A DNA stretch of 6,339 nucleotides from positions 1 to 6,339 of the forward strand of contig DVNA01000147.1 in NCBI GenBank assembly GCA_018714665.1, given 5' to 3'. The notes below the pieces were generated by a model, which had not been told where the DNA came from, ran no database searches, and was given only the letters and a program-made list of their open reading frames with translations. Below, one piece after another: positions 1-6,339 of this stretch. Origin of the DNA: Candidatus Gallibacteroides avistercoris. Lineage in GTDB: Bacteria; Bacteroidota; Bacteroidia; Bacteroidales; CHK158-818. The stretch's first letter is position 1. Every line of letters starts with the position of its first letter. Both the position numbers and the translations under genes were made by a program.

Positions 1-4
1 TAAC

Positions 5-934
5 ATGAATTTTTTATCTCTGAAAAAAATATTGATTCTCCTGGTCTTAATATGTTTGCCCGGAATAAGTTTCTCTAACGGAAAAGATGACGAAAAAAAA
101 GAAAACAGCCTCCACTCCCAACTGCACGGAGACCTATTAAGTGAACAAATCAATATTCATAAAGAGATCAACCTACTCGATTCCGTAGCATTCCTATACA
201 AATTGCAAGAAGAAGAGGAAGAATTCCCGGCAATAGACCTCTATAACAGCAACTGGGATACCCGTTATGTCAATCCCTATAAAAACGACAAGAGCATACA
301 ACTACCCGACTCATTTAAAATTGATGTAACTGAATACAGTATGCCTACAACCGAATTCACCAAAATAACCGACGTATTCGGGTATCGTCCTCGACGTCGC
401 AGGGTCCATTACGGTATAGATTTAAAGGTACAAATCGGTGATACGATTTATGCCACATTTTCAGGAAAAGTTAGATTGACCAACTACGAACGCCGAGGAT
501 ACGGTAAATATATTGTCATACGCCATCAAAATGGTCTGGAAACCCTTTATGGCCACCTTTCAAAATTTTTAGTAAATCCCGATGATATTGTAGAAGTAGG
601 ACAACCTATCGGGTTGGGAGGAAATACAGGCCGCTCTACCGGTTCACATCTTCATTTTGAAACCCGATTCTTAGGCGTAGCCATCAATCCGGCGGATATT
701 TTCGACTTTGAAAATCAGGTACCTCATACCGACGAGTATGTATTCCGATCCAAAAAAGCCGCAGACGGCAGCAAAGTACCTGCTTCGGAAATGGCTTACC
801 ACAAAGTAAAAAAAGGCGAAACACTAGGACATATCAGTTTAAAATATAACGTTAGCGTACGGCAATTATGTAAGTTGAACGGATTAAAAACTACCAGTAC
901 CCTGCGTATAGGACAACACATCCGGTATCAATAA
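5..934 (+). CDS. Exported M23 family metallopeptidase with C-terminal LysM domain
   Basis: A 309-residue protein predicted to cut peptide cross-links in peptidoglycan outside the inner membrane. Residues 1-24 read as a signal peptide: KK at 7-8, a hydrophobic core at about 9-20, and likely cleavage after SFS (22-24). A spacer follows, with a run of five Glu at 69-73. The M23 (LytM-type) domain spans about 115-235 and keeps all expected residues: HxxxD with zinc ligands H135 and D139, catalytic-site H184 in LYGH, and HLH with H215 and H217, so it looks active rather than a degenerate EnvC/NlpD-type activator. A LysM domain (about 264-309, HKVKKGET...) would bind glycan strands. The ATG at 5 is chosen because the signal peptide starts there; only four upstream bases are visible, so its ribosome site, promoter and any operon partner cannot be judged. 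No terminator is visible after the stop. The family is secure; the exact substrate and role in growth or division are not known from sequence. Confidence 0.93.
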   Translation: MNFLSLKKILILLVLICLPGISFSNGKDDEKKENSLHSQLHGDLLSEQINIHKEINLLDSVAFLYKLQEEEEEFPAIDLYNSNWDTRYVNPYKNDKSIQLPDSFKIDVTEYSMPTTEFTKITDVFGYRPRRRRVHYGIDLKVQIGDTIYATFSGKVRLTNYERRGYGKYIVIRHQNGLETLYGHLSKFLVNPDDIVEVGQPIGLGGNTGRSTGSHLHFETRFLGVAINPADIFDFENQVPHTDEYVFRSKKAADGSKVPASEMAYHKVKKGETLGHISLKYNVSVRQLCKLNGLKTTSTLRIGQHIRYQ

Positions 935-994
935 CCCAAGAGGGGGGAGTGTGTGATGAAGTTTTCAACAAAATGACAGAATAGGTACAAAAAA

Positions 995-1026
995 TTTGAC
1001 ATTTCTGAAACTTAACCGTATATTTG
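995..1026 (+). promoter_or_regulatory. Bacteroidetes-type promoter for the carB leader
   Basis: TTTG at 995-998 and TATATTTG at 1019-1026, separated by 20 bases, match the -33 TTTG and -7 TAnnTTTG elements known for the Bacteroidetes primary sigma factor; the -7 box matches every specified position. Transcription should start at about 1030-1035. I found no comparable promoter between here and the carB start at 1217, so carB transcripts probably begin here and must cross the terminator at 1157-1187. Confidence 0.8.
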
Positions 1027-1051
1027 CCCGATTTTTAACACAGGGAAACAA

Positions 1052-1171
1052 ATGGACAGACAGCTATTCTTTTTAATCGGATACGAAAGCTCGCATAAGT
1101 CATACATGAGTAGTGCTGTTCACTCTTTTTTTAGTATTTATCAGAAATATTATAGGATGCGTCGGTTATAA
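1052..1171 (+). CDS. Putative 39-residue leader peptide upstream of carB
   Basis: A short ORF beginning ATG at 1052 and ending TAA at 1169-1171. The start lies six bases after AGGG (1042-1045), a better Shine-Dalgarno-like match than the A-rich starts of the larger genes here, and about 20 bases after the predicted transcription start. The peptide starts MDRQLFFLIGY and ends YYRMRRL. Phe pairs at 6-7 and 26-27 come from the two U-rich tracts, Tyr occurs five times (11, 18, 30, 33, 34), and Arg occupies positions 35, 37 and 38. No membrane or secretion signal is convincing, and I recognise no family. The stop codon falls exactly in the loop of the terminator hairpin, so a ribosome finishing the ORF would cover it. 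This suggests translation itself, rather than the peptide, is the product that matters. It could still be a chance ORF; the key test is conservation in relatives. Confidence 0.5.
   Translation: MDRQLFFLIGYESSHKSYMSSAVHSFFSIYQKYYRMRRL
1112..1132 (+). promoter_or_regulatory. Candidate transcription pause: weak hairpin plus U7 tract
   Basis: AGTG (1112-1115) and CACT (1121-1124) can pair around a five-base loop, followed by one C and seven T (1126-1132). The four-base stem is too weak for an efficient terminator but fits a pause site. It lies 24 bases before the attenuator stem begins at 1157. In the E. coli pyrBI leader a U-rich pause region likewise precedes the attenuator closely. The function is inferred. 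Confidence 0.3.
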
Positions 1172-1187
1172 AGCTGACGCATTTTTT
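1157..1187 (+). terminator. Intrinsic terminator in the carB leader (candidate attenuator)
   Basis: ATGCGTC (1157-1163) pairs perfectly with GACGCAT (1176-1182). The stem can grow inward by four pairs, two of them G-U, to a four-base loop at 1168-1171, and is followed by six T (1182-1187). It lies downstream of the promoter at 995-1026 and 29 bases before the carB ATG. It is oddly far from the peptidase stop at 934 (over 220 bases) to be simply that gene's terminator. The leader ORF overlaps its 5' arm and stops in its loop. Confidence 0.75.
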
Positions 1188-1216
1188 ATTACGGATACAA
1201 AATAAAAAAAGTTATT

Positions 1217-4200
1217 ATGCAGAAATCTATCAAGAAAGTGTTGGTTTTAGGGTCAGGAGCCCTAAAAATCGGACAAGCCGGAGAATTCGACTATTCCGGA
1301 TCACAGGCTCTCAAAGCCATGAGAGAAGAAGGAATACAAACGGTCCTTATCAACCCGAACATTGCAACGATCCAGACCTCAGAAGGCATTGCCGATAAAG
1401 TCTATTTCCTCCCGGTAACCCCCTATTTTGTTGAAGAAATTTTCAAAAAGGAAAGACCCGACGGCATTCTGTTGGCATTCGGAGGACAAACAGCGTTGAA
1501 CTGCGGAACATACCTTCATAATAGCGGTATCCTGAAAAAATACAATGTCGAAGTATTGGGAACCTCCGTCGAAGCCATTATGAACACCGAAGACCGCGAC
1601 CTGTTCGTAAAAAAACTGGACGAAATAGAGATTAAAACGCCCAAGAGCATTGCCGTAGAATCGATGGATGCCGCCTTTGCCGCAGCCAAAGAGATCGGGT
1701 ATCCGTTGATTATCCGCTCGGCCTACGCCTTGGGAGGTATGGGTAGCGGTTTCTGCAATAATGACCAAGAACTGAAAGAACTGGCTGAAAACGCTTTCTC
1801 CTACTCCAACCAAATATTGGTAGAAGAATCTTTGAAAGGCTGGAAAGAGATAGAATTTGAAGTTATCCGCGACAAAAACAACCATTGTTTTACGGTTGCC
1901 AGCATGGAAAACTTCGATCCCCTGGGTATCCACACCGGAGAAAGTATCGTTGTAGCCCCAACCTGCTCGCTCGACAACGAAGAATTGACCCTTCTGCAAG
2001 AACTATCCAAAAAAATCATCCGCCACTTAGGTATTGTAGGCGAATGTAATATTCAATATGCTTTTAACTCTGAAACGGACGACTATCGCGTAATCGAAGT
2101 AAACGCTCGGTTGAGCCGCTCCTCGGCCTTAGCCTCAAAAGCAACGGGTTATCCATTAGCCTTTGTAGCGGCCAAACTGGCCTTGGGATATACACTCGAC
2201 CAAATCGGTGAAATGGGGACAACCTCCTCGGCATACGTGGCTCCATCGCTCGACTATCTCATCTGTAAGATTCCGCGTTGGGATTTGAGCAAATTCGTAG
2301 GAGTATCGCGGTTGATCGGTTCAAGCATGAAATCGGTCGGCGAAATCATGTCTATCGGAAAATCATTCGAAGAGATCATCCAAAAAGGATTGCGTATGAT
2401 CGGGCAGGGCATGCATGGATTCGTCGGCAACAACGAACTGGAATTCGAGAACCTGGATCAGGAACTCTCCCACCCCACAGATCTGCGCATATTCGCCATC
2501 GGAGCCGCTCTTGAAAAGGGCTATTCCATAGAAAAGATTCACGAACTGACAAAAATTGACCCGTGGTTCTTAGACAAGCTGAAAAACATCTGCGACTACA
2601 AGAAAGTACTCCAACAATACAACAAGATAGAAGAGATACCGGTAGATGTACTACAAAAGGCAAAACAACTGGGATTCTCCGATTTCCAGATTGCCCGTTT
2701 TGTAGAAAACCCCTCCGGCAATATGGAGAACGAAAGCCTGCGCGTGCGCAACTATCGGAAAAAGAACAACATCCTGCCCAGCGTAAAACGTATCAATACG
2801 GTAGCTTCCGAACATCCGGAATTGACCAACTACCTTTACATGACTTACGACGGAAGCGACCACGATATACCTTTCTACAAACACGATAAATCAGTTGTCG
2901 TATTAGGTTCAGGTGCATACCGTATCGGTAGTTCGGTAGAATTTGACTGGTGCTCGGTCAATGCTACACAAACAGCCCGAAAACTGGGATACAAATCCAT
3001 TATGATCAACTACAACCCTGAAACGGTTTCTACCGACTACGATATGTGCGACCGTCTTTATTTCGACGAACTTTCGTTTGAACGGGTATTAGACGTTATC
3101 GATCTGGAAATGCCCCGGGGCGTGATTGTCTCGGTAGGAGGACAAATCCCCAATAACCTGGCCATGAAACTGCATCGCCAGCAAGTACCTATTCTGGGAA
3201 CCTCTCCGGTCTCTATCGACCGGGCAGAAAACCGCCACAAATTTTCCAGTATGTTGGACCAACTGGGTATAGATCAACCGGCCTGGAAAGAGCTGACCAG
3301 CATGGAAGAGATAGACGAGTTTATCGCAAAAGTAGGATTCCCGGTATTGGTTCGTCCCTCATACGTTTTGTCTGGCGCTGCCATGAACGTATGTTACGAC
3401 AAAGAGGGTCTTATCAACTTCCTGAAACTGGCCGCTACGGTATCGAAAGAGTATCCGGTAGTAGTATCCCAGTTCCTGCAAAACGCCAAAGAGATAGAGT
3501 TCGACGCCGTAGCACAAAATGGCGAAGTGGTAGAGTATGCTATCTCAGAACACATCGAATTTGCCGGAGTACATTCGGGCGACGCTACCTTGGTATTCCC
3601 GGCCCAAAAGATATATTTTGAAACAGCCCGCCGAATCAAAAAAATCAGCCGCCAAATTGCCAAGGCGCTGAACATCAGCGGACCGTTCAACATCCAGTTC
3701 CTGGCCAAAAACAATGAAGTTAAAGTAATAGAATGTAACCTGCGGGCATCACGCAGTTTCCCGTTCGTATCCAAAGTACTGAAACGGAACTTTATCGAAA
3801 CGGCCACCCGCATCATGCTCGACGCGCCCTATTCAAAACCGGACAAGAGCGCATTCGACATCGACTGCATCGGTGTCAAAGCCTCCCAGTTCTCATTTGC
3901 CCGGTTACAAAATGCCGACCCGGTTTTAGGTGTGGATATGGCCTCTACCGGAGAGGTAGGATGTATCGGAGATGATTTCAATGAAGCATTATTGACCTCC
4001 ATGATTGCCGTAGGATACAACATCCCGAAGAAAAACATCATGGTATCGTCCGGAACCGTAAAATCGAAAGTCGATTTATTGGATGCCTGCCGTGAGTTAC
4101 ACAAAAAAGGATACAACCTGTTTGCTACTTCGGGAACACAGAAATTCCTGACAGAAAACGGCATCAGCAATGTAACCACGGTTTCCTGGCCAGACGAACA

Positions 4201-4435
4201 CGGAGAAAACAACGTATTGGATATGGCAGCCAACCACCAGTTCGATTTGGTTATCAACATACCCAAAAACCATACAAAACGCGAACTGACCAACGGATAC
4301 AGGATACGTCGTGCGGCTATCGACCATAATATACCGTTGATTACCAATGCCCGCTTGGCAAGCGCATTCATCGACGCGTTCTGCTCCATCCGTATGGAAG
4401 ACATCCAAATCAAGAGTTGGGACGAATACAAGTAG
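1217..4435 (+). CDS. carB: Carbamoyl-phosphate synthase large subunit, CAD-like form
   Basis: A 1072-residue cytoplasmic enzyme that uses two ATP, bicarbonate and ammonia to make carbamoyl phosphate for pyrimidine and arginine synthesis; ammonia comes from the glutaminase subunit CarA. The length is close to E. coli CarB. The two ATP-grasp halves are complete: the N half (about 1-400) has GQAGEFDYSG, R127, R167 and metal ligands Q280, E294 and N296; the C half (about 556-935) has R673, Q827, E839 and N841. Between them lies the oligomerisation region (about 400-550). The C-terminal MGS-like allosteric domain (about 937-1072) keeps ATSGT (T971, T974), the phosphate-binding element for nucleotide effectors in E. 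coli. Motifs such as SSVEFDWC, TDYDMCDRLYFDE and VLSGAAMN follow animal CAD rather than E. coli, as I recall for Bacteroidetes CarB. The start is set by alignment with the family N-terminus; the upstream site is A-rich with no clear Shine-Dalgarno sequence. carA is not adjacent. The gene has its own promoter, leader and terminator. Confidence 0.97.
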   Translation: MQKSIKKVLVLGSGALKIGQAGEFDYSGSQALKAMREEGIQTVLINPNIATIQTSEGIADKVYFLPVTPYFVEEIFKKERPDGILLAFGGQTALNCGTYLHNSGILKKYNVEVLGTSVEAIMNTEDRDLFVKKLDEIEIKTPKSIAVESMDAAFAAAKEIGYPLIIRSAYALGGMGSGFCNNDQELKELAENAFSYSNQILVEESLKGWKEIEFEVIRDKNNHCFTVASMENFDPLGIHTGESIVVAPTCSLDNEELTLLQELSKKIIRHLGIVGECNIQYAFNSETDDYRVIEVNARLSRSSALASKATGYPLAFVAAKLALGYTLDQIGEMGTTSSAYVAPSLDYLICKIPRWDLSKFVGVSRLIGSSMKSVGEIMSIGKSFEEIIQKGLRMIGQGMHGFVGNNELEFENLDQELSHPTDLRIFAIGAALEKGYSIEKIHELTKIDPWFLDKLKNICDYKKVLQQYNKIEEIPVDVLQKAKQLGFSDFQIARFVENPSGNMENESLRVRNYRKKNNILPSVKRINTVASEHPELTNYLYMTYDGSDHDIPFYKHDKSVVVLGSGAYRIGSSVEFDWCSVNATQTARKLGYKSIMINYNPETVSTDYDMCDRLYFDELSFERVLDVIDLEMPRGVIVSVGGQIPNNLAMKLHRQQVPILGTSPVSIDRAENRHKFSSMLDQLGIDQPAWKELTSMEEIDEFIAKVGFPVLVRPSYVLSGAAMNVCYDKEGLINFLKLAATVSKEYPVVVSQFLQNAKEIEFDAVAQNGEVVEYAISEHIEFAGVHSGDATLVFPAQKIYFETARRIKKISRQIAKALNISGPFNIQFLAKNNEVKVIECNLRASRSFPFVSKVLKRNFIETATRIMLDAPYSKPDKSAFDIDCIGVKASQFSFARLQNADPVLGVDMASTGEVGCIGDDFNEALLTSMIAVGYNIPKKNIMVSSGTVKSKVDLLDACRELHKKGYNLFATSGTQKFLTENGISNVTTVSWPDEHGENNVLDMAANHQFDLVINIPKNHTKRELTNGYRIRRAAIDHNIPLITNARLASAFIDAFCSIRMEDIQIKSWDEYK

Positions 4436-4455
4436 TATATTCTCAATCACCTAAT

Positions 4456-4494
4456 AAAAAACAGTTCAGTCTAAATAGACTGAACTGTTTTTTT
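4456..4494. terminator. Bidirectional intrinsic terminator between carB and the ABC genes
   Basis: Bases 4456-4472 pair without mismatch with 4477-4493 (17 pairs) around the four-base loop AAAT. On the + strand the hairpin ends in seven T (4488-4494), stopping carB transcripts 20 to 60 bases after the stop codon. On the - strand the A run at 4456-4461 gives the U tract for the leftward ABC operon, which ends at 4510. One hairpin therefore serves both convergent units. Confidence 0.93.
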
Positions 4495-4509
4495 ATCTCT
4501 GTGCAGCAA

Positions 4510-5193
4510 TCAAAGAAATTCCTTGATATCGGTAACGATATGTCCATCAAACAGGTTAATGGTACGGCGGGCAAATGAAGCATCATGCTGTGAGTGGGTT
4601 ACCATAATGACTGTAGTCCCCTCCCGATTCAATTCCGTAAGCAGACGCATCACCTCCAAACCGTTCTTGGAATCAAGGTTTCCGGTAGGTTCGTCGGCCA
4701 ATATCAACTTCGGACGGGCAATTATGGCTCGGGCAATGGCGACTCGCTGCTGTTGGCCTCCGGAAAGTTGTTGGGGAAAATGTTTGGCACGGTGTCCCAT
4801 ATTGACCCGTTTCAAGAGGTCGGTTACCTGTTTCTTGCGTTCATCCTTTTTCATGCCGATGTAAATAAGCGGTAGCTCTACGTTGCTCGAAACCGTCCGT
4901 TCATCTATCAGATTAAAATTCTGAAAGACAAATCCGATATTTCCTTTCCGCAGTTGTGTACGCTCGTTCTCTTTGAGGTTGGCAACCTCCTTCCCGAACA
5001 ATTTATAACTACCCGAGGTCGGGTTATCCAGCAATCCGAGAATATTCAACAAGGTGGATTTTCCACAACCGGAAGGCCCCATAATGGCAACAAAGTCTCC
5101 CTCTTCCACTTCAAAAGAGACATTATCCAAAGCTACCGTTTCGACCTCTTCGGTACGAAATGTCTTACTCAAATTTTCAACTTGCAATATCAT
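4510..5193 (-). CDS. ABC transporter ATP-binding protein, LolD/MacB type
   Basis: A 227-residue ATPase, the usual length for the LolD/MacB/FtsE group, which powers FtsX-type permeases in lipoprotein release, efflux of peptides or drugs, or cell-envelope signalling. All catalytic motifs are present: Walker A GPSGCGKST (39-47), Q-loop Q91, signature LSGGQ (143-147), Walker B LILADEP (163-169) with E168 as the catalytic base, D-loop GNLD (171-174) and switch H200. No membrane segment is seen, as expected for a cytoplasmic subunit. The ATG at 5193 gives the standard family start MILQVENLSKTF. It lies 20 bases after the permease stop on the same strand, so the two are almost surely co-transcribed and partners. 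It is the last gene of the operon, followed by the terminator at 4456-4494. Substrate cannot be told: the symbol lolD is avoided because Bacteroidetes carry many such ATPases with MacB-like permeases. Confidence 0.93.
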   Translation of the reverse strand: MILQVENLSKTFRTEEVETVALDNVSFEVEEGDFVAIMGPSGCGKSTLLNILGLLDNPTSGSYKLFGKEVANLKENERTQLRKGNIGFVFQNFNLIDERTVSSNVELPLIYIGMKKDERKKQVTDLLKRVNMGHRAKHFPQQLSGGQQQRVAIARAIIARPKLILADEPTGNLDSKNGLEVMRLLTELNREGTTVIMVTHSQHDASFARRTINLFDGHIVTDIKEFL

Positions 5194-5213
5194 AACAATG
5201 TTATATGAATGGA

Positions 5214-6339
5214 TTATTCATTTTTTAAAGATTCCACCGGATTCTCGTTGGCCGTACGCCAGCACTGCAACGATACGATGGTAAAGGTAATAAACAGCAA
5301 TATAAGAAACGCGACTACAAAGACCCAACCATAAAGAGGGATATGATAGACATACCCTTCAAGCCACGGTTGTATCCAATACAACGAAACCGGTATCGAT
5401 ACGACGAAACAGAAAAACAAGATACGCAGGTAGGTCTTGTTGAACAAACCGACGATAGACAAAGCCGTAGCCCCATTTATTTTACGGAGAGCAATCTCTT
5501 TACGCCGGCTTTGCAGTTCAAATACAATCAACCCGAATACCCCCATTACGGCAATCAATATGCTCAATCCGCAGAAAAGCGAAAAAAGAGACATTCGGTT
5601 TATATCCTCTTCGTACAGCTCTTCGGCCACCTCATCAAGCGTCCGAACATGAATTTTTGAGGTCGATTCTAACGGTTCAACGACTTTCTGACAATAAGCA
5701 ATGGCATCCTCCTCTTTTACCCCGGGTTTCAATTTCATATATATATAGAATCTTCGGTCCACACCCGCTTCATCTCCTAGCAACAAAGCCAACGGGGTAC
5801 TGCTCGACTTATAGAAAGAGAAAATCTTTATATCGGGGATAACTCCTATTATCTCATAGCCATTCCATTTATCGCCAATTCTAAAATCGTATTTCCGACG
5901 TGCCGATTCGTTTATCAACATCTTTCCGGAAACCTCATCCGGATTGAATGTCCTGCCTTCTATAATCTTAATCTCCAATCCGGGAACGATATCTTGCGTT
6001 ACCACGATTACGTTCAGAAATTTACCTTCCCTACCCCATCCCTGATACTGATTTCCCAACAGCAGGTTGTCGGTAAAAAATACATACGAGGCTCCTGCAT
6101 AATTTTTCAGCCGGGTCTCTACATCGGCAAGCACCTCACTATTTTTATAGCCAACCGGTACTACCACAACCCCTTTTTTGGTAAATTCTAACGAAGAAGA
6201 GAGCATATAACGGTTCTGTAAATAATAAAACATACTGATAATAAGGAATACCGACGCGACAACAAACTGAAAAGCAATCAATAGATTACGTAATACCAAC
6301 CCTTTGGGAGATAGCCGAAAAGAGCCTTTTAACGCCAAT
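5214..6339 (-). CDS. FtsX/MacB-type ABC permease, partial (C-terminal half)
   Basis: The visible 375 codons are open to the window edge, and the gene must start beyond it. The first visible codon is TTG, read in the middle of a protein, and the opening residues (LKGSFRLSPKG, then a membrane segment) match the junction between the two halves of the roughly 780-residue permeases common in Bacteroidetes, which carry two FtsX units. Numbered from that TTG, there is a membrane helix at about 18-39, a large extracytoplasmic MacB_PCD-like domain (about 40-248), a helix at about 250-273, a basic cytoplasmic coupling loop RRKEIALRKINGA (278-290) that should contact the ATPase, and helices at about 304-321 and 337-357. 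It ends with NPVESLKNE, a typical tail for this family. The ATPase gene follows 20 bases later. With that partner it would form an envelope transporter or mechanotransmission complex; the substrate is unknown. An accessory membrane-fusion or TolC-like protein, if present, lies outside the window. Confidence 0.9.
   Translation of the reverse strand, partial: LALKGSFRLSPKGLVLRNLLIAFQFVVASVFLIISMFYYLQNRYMLSSSLEFTKKGVVVVPVGYKNSEVLADVETRLKNYAGASYVFFTDNLLLGNQYQGWGREGKFLNVIVVTQDIVPGLEIKIIEGRTFNPDEVSGKMLINESARRKYDFRIGDKWNGYEIIGVIPDIKIFSFYKSSSTPLALLLGDEAGVDRRFYIYMKLKPGVKEEDAIAYCQKVVEPLESTSKIHVRTLDEVAEELYEEDINRMSLFSLFCGLSILIAVMGVFGLIVFELQSRRKEIALRKINGATALSIVGLFNKTYLRILFFCFVVSIPVSLYWIQPWLEGYVYHIPLYGWVFVVAFLILLFITFTIVSLQCWRTANENPVESLKNE

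Larger units (their letters stand above)
1032..1216 (+). promoter_or_regulatory. carB 5' leader, candidate transcription attenuator
   Basis: This is the inferred untranslated and leader-coding region of the carB transcript, about 185 bases from the predicted start site to the carB ATG. In order it holds a short 5' end with AGGG at 1042-1045, a 39-codon ORF (1052-1171), a U5 tract (1070-1074), a weak hairpin and U7 tract (1112-1132), an intrinsic terminator (1157-1187) and an A-rich stretch before carB. Together these are what a translation-coupled attenuator needs. An alternative is a short non-coding RNA of about 155 bases that ends at the terminator and is independent of carB. The parts are seen directly; the regulatory role is inferred. 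Confidence 0.55.

Noticed and set aside
38..64. Lipoprotein signal around Cys17 of the M23 protein
   Set aside because: The residue before Cys17 is Ile, whereas a lipobox needs Gly, Ala or Ser there. A normal signal peptide cut after SFS fits better.
941..950. G6 tract just after the peptidase stop as a phase-variable repeat or terminator part
   Set aside because: It lies outside any coding frame and upstream of the promoter elements, and no hairpin with a T tract forms around it. I see no function.
1157..1187. Simple terminator of the M23 peptidase gene
   Set aside because: It cannot be fully excluded, but it lies over 220 bases past that stop and downstream of a consensus promoter facing carB, so a role in the carB leader is the better reading.
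3829..4446. 205-codon ORF on the - strand inside carB, and a similar 206-codon one at 1379-1999
   Set aside because: Both lie wholly or almost wholly opposite a complete, well-conserved carB and have no recognisable domain or start signal. They are shadows of its codon use.
6336..6338. TTG as the true start of the leftward permease
   Set aside because: It sits at the window edge, and the residues that follow match the middle of two-unit FtsX permeases. The gene is cut by the window rather than naturally half-length.
1..6339. CRISPR arrays, tRNA or rRNA genes, insertion sequences, phage or defence genes
   Set aside because: No spaced direct repeats, tRNA-like cloverleaf, transposase motifs or terminal inverted repeats were seen. 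The genes are of housekeeping or envelope type.

Overview
The window looks like chromosomal DNA from a Bacteroidetes bacterium, probably of the order Bacteroidales. Three things point there: a TTTG / TAnnTTTG promoter of the Bacteroidetes sigma type, A-rich translation starts mostly lacking a Shine-Dalgarno sequence, and a carbamoyl-phosphate synthase large subunit of the form I recall from this phylum (CAD-like wording of the motifs rather than E. coli-like). Genus cannot be fixed from the sequence.

Layout: (1) 5-934 (+) is an exported M23 metallopeptidase with a C-terminal LysM domain. (2) 935-1216 is intergenic but structured: a consensus promoter (995-1026), a 39-codon leader ORF (1052-1171), U-rich tracts and an intrinsic terminator (1157-1187), all ahead of carB. 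(3) 1217-4435 (+) is an intact carB. (4) 4456-4494 is a near-perfect hairpin serving as a two-way terminator between convergent genes. (5) 4510-5193 (-) is a LolD/MacB-type ABC ATPase. (6) 5214-6339 (-) is the C-terminal half of its FtsX/MacB-type permease, running off the window edge.

The genes form three functional units. The peptidase is a cell-wall enzyme with no evident link to its neighbours. carB appears to be a single-gene transcription unit without an adjacent carA; it makes carbamoyl phosphate for pyrimidines and arginine. The ABC genes form the distal end of a leftward operon whose promoter lies outside the window.

The most interesting element is the carB leader. The only promoter I can see for carB is followed by a terminator, and a short ORF with a plausible ribosome site ends with its stop codon in the loop of that terminator hairpin. 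U tracts and a weak hairpin lie just upstream, and three of the last five codons specify arginine. This is the arrangement expected of translation-coupled attenuation (pyrBI-like UTP sensing, or arginine-codon sensing). It is inferred from sequence only. The rest of the window is ordinary.
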